A stretch of 15,616 bases of DNA from assembly GCA_047974805.1 (NCBI GenBank), contig JBKECS010000060.1:1-15616 (forward strand), written 5' to 3'. A program made the position numbers and the translations under genes. This DNA is from JAJXUB01 sp047974805. GTDB lineage: Bacteria; Actinomycetota; Actinomycetes; Actinomycetales; Dermatophilaceae. The stretch's first letter is position 1, and each line of letters begins with the position of its first letter. The notes beneath the pieces were generated by a model. That model worked only from the letters and a program-made list of their open reading frames with translations, searched no databases and had not been told where the DNA came from. Of this stretch, positions 7,491-14,300 are shown piece after piece.

Positions 7491-8253
7491 GGAAACTACC
7501 TCCGTGCGTGGCCCCGAGGCAAGCCGGTGGCCCCACCAGGCGAGACCGGGGCTCGATTCGGCCCGGGCCCGAGTTCTCCATGCGCTGGCTGAGGACTCAT
7601 CGAGGCAGGGCGCAACGGTCGAATCCCTGACCGGCACCCTGGGGGGACATCCCAACACCGTCCGTCACCATCTGCTCGCGGCGCTGCGCGATGGTCTGGT
7701 CGAACGAGAAGCGTCCGCGTCGGTCGGCCCGGGCCGACCGGCGGTGCGCTATCGGCTCACTCGCGCCGGTACCCATGCCCTGGCTCCGTCGGAGGACCTC
7801 AACGGGCAGTATGCTGCGCTCGCCATGGCCTTCGCGGAGAACTTGGCCGGAGCGGCCGGTGTGCCTGGCAACACCGCGCGATCGGTCGGTGCAGCGTGGG
7901 GGGCCGCGTTGGTCCAGCACGAGGGCGACGGCCCCGGCCATGCCTCGCAGGCGGGGTCGATCTCGGAGATCGTCGCGGTGCTGGACCACCTGGGCTTTTC
8001 ACCCCGTGTAGTCCATAGCGAAGACCCGTCAGTGTCCACGGTGCTGCTGCGCACCTGCCCTCTCTTGGACGCGGCGCGACGGCATCCAGAGGTCGTCTGC
8101 CAGGTTCATCGTGGCCTCGTGGAGGGGCTTATGGACCGGGACGAGGTGGATGTGGAGTTGCGACCGTTCGACCAGATCGGGTCCTGCACCTTGTCCCTGC
8201 TCACGCCGACCGGCAGGCCCAGCGGTGGGTCGCCGGGCCTGCCGAACCGCTAG
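7489..8253 (+). CDS. SufR-like helix-turn-helix transcriptional regulator with a three-cysteine sensor region
   Basis: The 254-residue protein has a winged helix-turn-helix at about residues 22-95 (LDSARARVLHAL, TLGGHPNTVRHHLLAALRDGLVER, GRPAVRYRLT), like ArsR/MarR-type and SufR-type regulators. The C-terminal half has the pattern C190-P-L-L-x9-HPEVV-C204, then C233. SufR-type regulators use similarly placed cysteines to hold an iron-sulfur cluster, so a redox, NO or iron sensor is likely (inference). The start chosen is GTG 7489, six bases after TACAAT, suggesting a leaderless mRNA; GTG 7504 is an alternative. The frame is open back to 7111, but that would overlap the whole operator and the DUF2249 gene. 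It ends directly against the stop of the convergent adh gene. The target is probably the divergent DUF2249 gene, with autoregulation. Confidence 0.82.
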   Translation: METTSVRGPEASRWPHQARPGLDSARARVLHALAEDSSRQGATVESLTGTLGGHPNTVRHHLLAALRDGLVEREASASVGPGRPAVRYRLTRAGTHALAPSEDLNGQYAALAMAFAENLAGAAGVPGNTARSVGAAWGAALVQHEGDGPGHASQAGSISEIVAVLDHLGFSPRVVHSEDPSVSTVLLRTCPLLDAARRHPEVVCQVHRGLVEGLMDRDEVDVELRPFDQIGSCTLSLLTPTGRPSGGSPGLPNR

Positions 8254-9300
8254 TCAGGCGTGCGGGACGACGACGGCGCGAGCCGACAGCGTGCCGTCCT
8301 GGAGCTTCTGGTACGCCTCCAACGCTCCGTCGAGCGAGTAACGCTCGACGATCGGGCGGACTTGGCCATTGCGATACAGGGCGACAACCTCGTGCAGATC
8401 CTCGATCGTTCCCCAATAGGTCGAGGAGAAGTTGACCTCGTACGGCATACCGAAGAAGCTCCATGAATAGCTGCCGCCACCGATTCCGACAACGGTCAGC
8501 GCGCCGCGCTGGGCCACCGACGCGGCGCCCAAGGCGATGGTCGGGTCAATGCCGACGAAGTCGAAGGCGGCGTCGACGCCCGTGCCGCCAGTAAGCCGGC
8601 GGATCTCCTCGGCCTGCCCAGCGCCCCCGGGAACGGGCACTGCTCCGAATGACTCGGCCGCAGCCATGCTTTCGGGCTTGAGGTCGGTGACATAAACCGT
8701 GGCACCGGTGAGCGCCTTGAGCAGTTGAACCGCGATCAACCCGAGCCCGCCCAGGCCGATGACCAGGGCGCTGGCCCCGCCGGTGCTCAGATAGGGCATG
8801 GCCCGCTTGATGGCGTGGTAGGGGGTGAGGGCGGCGTCCGACAGCGGGGCCGCGTCAATCGGGTCCACTCCCTCACCGAGCGGCACGAGGTTGCGCACCG
8901 GGACGGTGAGGTACTCGGTCATCCCGCCATCGCGGCCCAGTCCCAGCCCTAGGTAGCCCACCCGCTCAGGATGGGCGCAGTAGGTGTCCTGGCCGCGTGA
9001 GCATGCCTTGCACTCGCCGCATCCGATCGGACCGTAAGCCAGGAACGGGTCGCCGATGGTCAGGCCGGTGACGCCCTCGCCGAGTTCCTCGATCCACCCG
9101 GAATTCTCGTGCCCGAGGGTGAACGGCGGGGTGAGCAATCCGGTGGGATCGGAGGTGTACTCGTGGAAGACGGCCACGTCGGAGTGGCATGCGCCGGAAC
9201 CAGCGACTTTGAGCAGCACCTCACCGGGACCGGGGGTGGGCCGGTCCACCTCCTTGATCACCGGGAAGGTCTGAAAATCTTCAAATACAACGGCGCGCAT
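8254..9300 (-). CDS. Zinc-dependent alcohol dehydrogenase, ADH-A-like
   Basis: This is a 348-residue medium-chain dehydrogenase/reductase that interconverts alcohols and aldehydes or ketones with NAD(H). Catalytic zinc ligands are C38 (GACHSD), H64 (LGHEN) and probably D154 (APLSDA, the usual third-ligand position). Structural zinc is bound by C94, C97, C100 and C108. The nucleotide fold has GLGGLG at 182-187, and an acidic D206 (VTDLKPE) points to NAD rather than NADP. Overall wording resembles Rhodococcus ruber ADH-A, a secondary alcohol dehydrogenase (from memory). The start chosen is the ATG at 9300, preceded by AAGGAG at 9310-9305; the longer frame to 9399 has no family similarity before MRAVVFEDF. 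The stop abuts the regulator stop, tail to tail. The physiological substrate cannot be told. Confidence 0.92.
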   Translation of the reverse strand: MRAVVFEDFQTFPVIKEVDRPTPGPGEVLLKVAGSGACHSDVAVFHEYTSDPTGLLTPPFTLGHENSGWIEELGEGVTGLTIGDPFLAYGPIGCGECKACSRGQDTYCAHPERVGYLGLGLGRDGGMTEYLTVPVRNLVPLGEGVDPIDAAPLSDAALTPYHAIKRAMPYLSTGGASALVIGLGGLGLIAVQLLKALTGATVYVTDLKPESMAAAESFGAVPVPGGAGQAEEIRRLTGGTGVDAAFDFVGIDPTIALGAASVAQRGALTVVGIGGGSYSWSFFGMPYEVNFSSTYWGTIEDLHEVVALYRNGQVRPIVERYSLDGALEAYQKLQDGTLSARAVVVPHA

Positions 9301-9426
9301 GGCACTCCTTGGAAACAGTTGAACGGCGACTCGAAGGCAGCCCCCTTGGTGCCCAATATCGCCGTATGCCCAGCCTCTCGCGTGTCGCACGGTTGTCAAC
9401 TCGAACTTCCGGTACGCGAAAGTGGC

Positions 9427-9451
9427 GCTCGGTCCTATTGCTGGGGGAGGG
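9427..9451. repeat. 25-bp direct repeat, copy 1
   Basis: This copy begins GCTCGGTCCTATT and ends GCTGGGGGAGGG. It is identical over 25 bases to a second copy starting exactly 60 bp later. The 35 bases between the copies are unrelated to the flanks, and no third copy is seen in the window. The function is unknown. Confidence 0.85.
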
Positions 9452-9486
9452 CAGTTGGGACGGCCGGCGAGTTGGGGCAGAACTCG

Positions 9487-9511
9487 GCTCGGTCCTATTG
9501 CTGGGGGAGGG
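9487..9511. repeat. 25-bp direct repeat, copy 2
   Basis: This is the second perfect copy of the unit at 9427-9451. Bases on both sides diverge at once, so the matched block has sharp edges. Two copies with a 35-base gap superficially resemble a minimal CRISPR, but the unit has no internal dyad and there are no cas genes nearby. Confidence 0.85.
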
Positions 9512-9541
9512 TGTCTCTGTGCGTGTCACCGTGCACATGCC

Positions 9542-9555
9542 GGGGTGATTACCCC
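9542..9555. terminator. Small GC hairpin, possible terminator
   Basis: GGGGT (9542-9546), loop GATT, ACCCC (9551-9555), followed on the + strand by AGTTCTT. It is a short 5-bp stem with only a weak T-run. It could end a transcript in either direction, but the stem is small and the assignment is weak. Confidence 0.3.
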
Positions 9556-9780
9556 AGTTCTTGCACGAAGGCACGCACAATGACCTGCTTGGAGACCTCT
9601 GAACTGACTTGTCGCAGAGGCGCGCGCGAGGGAGCGTAGCCCGCGATGCGTCTCGGTTCGCGAACGCGACCCACGACCACGGACCAGCGCACAGATTCTT
9701 GCGCACCGGTTGCGGGGCTGGAGCCGATTCCGAAGCCCTGCAAGCGGTCTGACGAAGGGTTTCATGCAGCTCAGAGGCGG

Positions 9781-9853
9781 TGCCCTCGGCGCGATTCGAA
9801 CGCGCGACACCCGCTTTAGGAGAGCGGTGCTCTATCCCCTGAGCTACGAGGGC
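9781..9853 (-). tRNA. tRNA-Arg, anticodon CCT
   Basis: On the minus strand a full cloverleaf is visible. The acceptor stem is GCCCTCG (9853-9847) with CGAGGGC (9788-9782), and the discriminator base is A (9781). The D arm contains TAGCTC and GAGC. The anticodon stem CCGCT/AGCGG encloses the loop CTCCTAA with anticodon CCT (9820-9818), reading AGG arginine codons. The T loop is GTTCGAATC. CCA is not encoded (the next bases are CCG). The length is 73 nt. AGG is rare in GC-rich actinobacterial genes, so this is a minor-codon tRNA. Confidence 0.97.
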
Positions 9854-9862
9854 GGGGGGCCG

Positions 9863-9896
9863 AGCATACGTGCCGCTGGGTGCACCCGACCGCCAA
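9863..9896 (-). promoter_or_regulatory. Putative promoter of tRNA-Arg
   Basis: TATGCT on the minus strand (9868-9863) fits a TANNNT -10 box and lies nine bases before the tRNA 5' end, with a GC-rich discriminator (CGGCCCCCC) typical of stable-RNA promoters. The -35 side is poor: TTGGCG (9896-9891) is 22 bases away. A palindrome GGGTGCACCC (9878-9887) lies just upstream of the -10. Confidence 0.4.
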
Positions 9897-9913
9897 CCAG
9901 GGTAGTGCCCTGG
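9897..9913. repeat. Short inverted repeat between tRNA-Arg and the MFS gene
   Basis: CCAGGG (9897-9902), loop TAGTG, CCCTGG (9908-9913). It is a perfect 6-bp stem in the divergent gap between the tRNA and the MFS gene. It could be an operator or a weak structural element; no partner protein is apparent. Confidence 0.35.
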
Positions 9914-10002
9914 CGCACGACGGATCGAATGGTCCGAGGTTCGGTTCTCCCCTTGTCAACCGCTGGTGAGCCCCTCGACAGTCCGGGCGGCAAGGCACCC
10001 GG

Positions 10003-10017
10003 CATACTTCACCTTCG
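10003..10017 (+). promoter_or_regulatory. Putative leaderless promoter of the MFS gene
   Basis: CATACT (10003-10008) resembles TATACT, and eight bases later comes GTG 10017. No Shine-Dalgarno sequence precedes this GTG, so a leaderless mRNA is inferred. No good -35 is seen. The box overlaps one copy of the frequent heptamer GGCATAC (10001-10007), so it may be coincidental. Confidence 0.35.
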
Positions 10018-11306
10018 TGAGCGAGGTGAGCACGCGTAGCCAACTGCAGCGCCGAACCTTGGCGACCCTGTCCACCAGCCAGACCCTCGGCGGGGTGGGC
10101 TACTCGGCGGGCATCGCCGTCGGCAGTCTGTTGGCCGAGAACGTCTCCGGCCGCACCGAACTTGCCGGACTCGGCGGCACCTTCCAGGTGCTCGGGGGTG
10201 CCCTCCTGGCCATCCCGATGGTCCGAATCATGGCCCGACGGGGTCGCGGGATCGGACTCATCTTCGGTTACGGGCTGGCCGTGCTTGGCGCGATCGGCCT
10301 CATCACGGCGGCAGTGATCGGCAGCTTCACCCTGCTGCTGGCGTCCTCGATCCTCTTCGGTGGAGCCACTGCCAGCAACAATCAGACGCCGTATGCCGCC
10401 ACCGACCTGGCCGCGCCCGCCCATCGTGGCCGCGACCTCAGCCTTGTGGTCTGGGCCACCACGGTGGGTTCGGTCCTCGGTCCCAACCTGGTCGGCTTGG
10501 CGAACCCGATCTCGCGACTGCTTCACCTGCCGCTTCTCGCCGGACCGTATGCGATCTCCATCGTCGGGTTCCTCCTGGCCATTGCCGTCATCCGCTGGGC
10601 CTTGCATCCCGACCCGCTGCTGCACGCCCAACAGCTGGCGACCTCGGGCCAAGGCGGCCGCAGAGGTTCGACCGGGGCGCTGCACGGGTCGGTCGTTCGC
10701 GGTCTGCGCTATGTGTCCGGACACCGCGGTGCCCGCCTGGGCCTGCTTACCCAGGCGTTGGGGCATACGGTGATGGTCGCCGTCATGATGATGACCCCGG
10801 TGCACATGCGGGCGGGGCATGCCACATTGCAGATCATCGGCCTGGTCATCTCCATCCACATCGTCGGGATGTATGCCTTCAGCCCCGTGGTCGGGATAGC
10901 GGTCGACCGGATCGGCACCCGGGCGGTGGCGCTCGTCGGGGCAGGGGTGCTGTGTGTCGCGGCCCTCCTTGCCGCTCGGTCGGGGGCGGGGGAGTCGACC
11001 GTGCTCGTTGTGGCCCTCTTCCTGTTGGGGGTCGGGTGGTCCCTCACCTATGTGTCCGGATCAACGCTGCTCACCGCGGCCACCGATGAATCGGAACGTC
11101 CGGGGGTTCAGGGTGCGTCGACGTTGATCATGGGGTTGGGCGGAGGTGGAGGTGGCGCCCTCGCCGGAGTGATCGTCGGTGCGTGGGGGTATGCCGCGTT
11201 GGCCCTGGTAGCTTTCGCGCTGGCGCTGAGCATTGCGGTGCTCGTCGGCACCGACCTGCTCCGGGCACCGCGTGGCAGTCGGGATGAGCCGGTCCGAACC
11301 GGCTAA
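10017..11306 (+). CDS. Major facilitator superfamily transporter (probable exporter)
   Basis: This is a 429-residue membrane protein with about 12 hydrophobic segments in two halves separated by a polar loop around residues 195-220 (HPDPLLHAQQLATSGQGG). A basic loop between helices 2 and 3 (MARRGRGIG) resembles MFS motif A, and a short basic loop (RGLRYVSGHRGARLG) opens the second half. The family as a whole exports drugs or metabolites or takes up solutes by proton coupling; the substrate cannot be told here. The start is uncertain: GTG 10017 is favoured because it follows a -10-like box and gives a short cytoplasmic N-terminus. GTG 9966 (447 codons) and GTG 10026 are alternatives. It lies 9 bp before the helicase-nuclease gene in the same direction, so the two may be co-transcribed, though no functional link is known. 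Confidence 0.85.
   Translation: MSEVSTRSQLQRRTLATLSTSQTLGGVGYSAGIAVGSLLAENVSGRTELAGLGGTFQVLGGALLAIPMVRIMARRGRGIGLIFGYGLAVLGAIGLITAAVIGSFTLLLASSILFGGATASNNQTPYAATDLAAPAHRGRDLSLVVWATTVGSVLGPNLVGLANPISRLLHLPLLAGPYAISIVGFLLAIAVIRWALHPDPLLHAQQLATSGQGGRRGSTGALHGSVVRGLRYVSGHRGARLGLLTQALGHTVMVAVMMMTPVHMRAGHATLQIIGLVISIHIVGMYAFSPVVGIAVDRIGTRAVALVGAGVLCVAALLAARSGAGESTVLVVALFLLGVGWSLTYVSGSTLLTAATDESERPGVQGASTLIMGLGGGGGGALAGVIVGAWGYAALALVAFALALSIAVLVGTDLLRAPRGSRDEPVRTG
11288..11303. repeat. Inverted repeat before the helicase gene
   Basis: GCCGGT (11288-11293), loop CCGA, ACCGGC (11298-11303): a perfect 6-bp stem inside the last codons of the MFS gene, ending one base before the -10 box of the next gene. 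It may be an operator for the helicase promoter or a weak attenuator of read-through. There is no T-run. Confidence 0.45.
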
Positions 11307-11316
11307 CCTGCCGGAG
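11304..11316 (+). promoter_or_regulatory. Putative leaderless promoter of the helicase-nuclease gene
   Basis: TAACCT (11304-11309) fits TANNNT and sits six bases before the GTG at 11316, the same spacing as the regulator promoter at 7477. The TAA of this box is also the MFS stop codon. The GGAG at 11313-11316 overlaps the start codon and is too close to act as a ribosome binding site, which supports a leaderless reading. Confidence 0.5.
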
Positions 11317-14300
11317 TGAGCGACGCCTCGACATCTGGAACGGGCGGCTTGCCCGCGCCCGCGTCACGGGCCGAACGCGTTGACAAGGCGGTGGAGGCCT
11401 GGACGCGGCATCTGGTCGATCTCGGGGGACGCAACACCCTGCTGTGGTATCGAGATCTGGCTGTCGGCACCCTGGAACTGACCACCGCGCATCCCAGCGG
11501 CCTGTCCCGGCTGCTGGCCGGGCAGCCGACCAAGCTATCCGATGTGGTGCGGCAGCCGGACGCCTTCAACGATGCTCGGCGGCGCACCCGAGCGGTGGCC
11601 GCCAAGGCCAGGGAACTGCTCGAGGAACGCGGCATCGCCACGTGCTACCTCGCCGTCGGCATGGCCTCCTGGCATGAGCCGAAGGCCTCCCGACCCCCGG
11701 CTGCCCCCGTCCTCCTGCGCGCCTGCCAGATCAAACGGGTGGGTGCCGCCGGGGACGACTTCGTGCTCGACATCGCCGACGACACCGAGGTCAACCCGGT
11801 CCTGGCGCACTACCTGCAGTCCGAGCAGGACCTGAGCATCGACACCGACGAACTGGCCGAGTTGGCCGGGCCAGCCGGCACGTTCGACCCGACGCCGGCC
11901 TTCCGGGCCCTGGCGGAGCAGTGCGCGACCCTGCCCGAATTCGTTATCCACCCACGGCTGGTCGTCGGCACCTTCTCCTACGCCAAGCTGCCCATGGTTG
12001 CCGATTTGCGCTCGCAACCGGAACGACTTGCCGCGCATGACATCGTCGCTGCCCTGGCTGGCGACCCGGACGCGCTCGCCGCCGTCCGCGGGCGGGACGA
12101 AACTTCGGCAGCAGCCGCGGACCTCCAGGTCAGTGACGGTGATCCTGAGCGGGAGCACCTCATCCTCGACGCGGACGCCAGCCAACAGGGCGTCATCCAG
12201 GCCGTGGCGTCCGGGGCGAATCTCGTGGTCAAGGGGCCTCCGGGCACCGGCAAGTCCCAGACCATCGCCAACCTCATCGCCACCCTGATCGCCGATGGGC
12301 AACGCGTGCTCTTTGTGGCGGAAAAGCGCGCCGCCATCGATGCGGTCACCACCCGGCTGGCCAATCGCGGCCTGTCTGAGCTGGTCCTGGACCTTTATGA
12401 CCGGTCCACCTCGCGCAGCCGGGTCGCCACCGAGATCGGCACGGCCCTGGAAAAAGGCGTTGCCACTCGAGGGCCCCTGGGGGAGCCGATCCGCAACGAG
12501 TTGCTGTCTCGTCGCCAAGCATTGGCAGACCACGTCCAGGCGCTACATCAGATTCGTGAACCGTGGGGTGTCAGCGCATATGCCGCGCAGGAAGCCATCG
12601 CGGCGCTGAACAACGCTCCGGCCCCACCCAGATCGCAGATCAGGATCCGGGGGGCTCAACTGCAGCAGGTGTCCCGGGCGGAGGCGGACACGCTGCGGCG
12701 TGAGCTGGCCGATGCCGGAGCCCTGGGCGCTTGGACTACCGACACCGACGGCGACCCGTGGTACGGCGCCGACATCCGCACCTCGCAGGAAGCGGTGGAG
12801 GCGCAGGAGCGCACCAGCGCGCTGGCCTCCGGTGGCCTGACCGAACGACATGCCCAAATCGCCGACGTCTTCGCCACGGTGCGTCTGCCGGGCAGCGACA
12901 CCGCGGACGATTGGGGCCGCATTCTGCGGACGGTGTCCGCCGTCCGGGACTCCCTGGAGGTCTTCCGCCCGGAAATCTTCGACATTCCGTTGGACCCCAT
13001 GGTCAGCGCGACGGCCGGCGCCCCAGAACGGCGCGCCGAAGGGGTGGACATGGGGTGGCTGGCGCGTTGGCGGATGCGCCGCCAGGCCCGCCGACTGCTC
13101 CGTCCGGGCAGCCCACCGGCCGATCTGCATGCCGCCTTGGTGGCCGCGCGCGAGCAACGCGGCACCTGGCAGGCCATGGCCGGCGGCGGGGGTCGTCCCG
13201 AGCTGCCTGCGGACCTCGACCTTGCCCAGGATGCCTTCGACGCACTCGTCGATGACCTCAACTGGTTGGGTCGGCGGCTGAGGACCACGGCAGCTGGTGG
13301 GGATCTGATGCACCTGCCGCTCCCTGCGCTGCGTGCCCGGCTCGAGGATCTGGCCGCCCACCCCGATCGATTGGCCGTTATCCCTAAGGTGCGCGGCACC
13401 CTCGACTCCTTGGACCGAGTCGGCCTGAGCCCGTTGGTCAACGATCTCGCCGAACGCCTCGTCCCTCCGGGGCAGGCCGCCGACGAGCTCGACTTCGTGT
13501 GGTGGACCTCGGTCCTGGAAGACATCGCACTGCGCGACCCCCGATATGGTGCCCACGAGGGAGACTCGCTGCGGGCGACAGCAGCGGCATACGTCAGAGC
13601 CGACCGAGAGCACCTTGCCGAGGCCGGCGATCGGGTCAGGGCCGTTGTCGCCGACCACCTGCGCCAGGTCCTCCGCGAGCGGCCGCATCAGGAGGCGCTT
13701 GTACGTGCTGAGGCCACCAAACGTCGCCGGCACCGCAGCATGCGGGACCTATTGTCCGATGCGGCGCCGGTCGTCACCGCGGCCAAACCGTGCTTTGTCA
13801 TGAGCCCATTGCTCGTCGCCTCCCTTTTACCGCCGGGGGAATGGTTCGACGTCGTCATTTTCGATGAGGCCTCGCAGATCCCGCCCGCCCAAGCGGTCTC
13901 GGCGATCAGCCGCGGTCGGAGGGTGGTCGTGGCCGGCGATGACCGGCAGCTGCCCCCGACAACGTTCTTTACCACCGCCTCCGAAGCTGGGGACGGTGAG
14001 CCGGACGAGGGGTTGACCGACGGCTTCGAATCCATTCTCGACGTGCTGTCCGCAGCCTTGCCGGTGCGGACCCTGCGGTGGCACTACAGGTCCCGCGACG
14101 AGCGGCTCATTGCCTTCTCCAACGAGCACCTCTACGGCGGTGAACTGGTCACCTTCCCTGGGGCAGGTACCGACCCAGTGCTGACCTTCGACTACCTCGA
14201 GCATTCCAGCGCCATGCCCGACCCAGAGCGCGGCGTGGAAACAAGCACGGATGAGGTGAACCGGGTCGTTGAGCTGGCCCTGGAGCACGCACGGATTCGG

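Larger units (their letters stand above)
9311..9780. other. Non-coding stretch between adh and tRNA-Arg
   Basis: About 470 bases with no convincing gene. It holds two 25-bp direct repeats, a small hairpin, a 10-bp palindrome GTTCGCGAAC (9656-9665) and the end of the tRNA transcript. TTGACA on the minus strand (9404-9399) resembles a -35 for adh, but no TANNNT lies at proper spacing. Open frames here have poor codon use, run through the tRNA, or are shadows of each other. This could be a leftover of an element once inserted beside the tRNA, but no integrase or duplicated tRNA end is visible. Confidence 0.5.

Noticed and set aside
9427..9511. Minimal CRISPR array made of the two 25-bp repeats and one 35-base spacer
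   Set aside because: There are only two units, no internal dyad in the repeat, no degenerate third copy on either side and no cas genes in the window.
9281..9706. Minus-strand ORF with a repeated SPSNRTE peptide
   Set aside because: The peptide repeat is only the translated 25-bp DNA repeat; the ORF overlaps the adh start and its upstream region and has no family features.
9549..9743. Small 64-residue minus-strand ORF ending near the GGGGT/ACCCC hairpin
   Set aside because: It has a TTG start without a clear ribosome binding site, no recognised family, and competing open frames in the same stretch. It may be real, but nothing supports it.
9526..9810. Minus-strand ORF beginning with MSRVRIAPRAP
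   Set aside because: Its first codons are the tRNA-Arg gene itself; it is a translation artefact.
9311..9853. Integrated element using tRNA-Arg as attachment site
   Set aside because: There is no integrase gene, and I could find no duplicated copy of the tRNA 3' end in the window.
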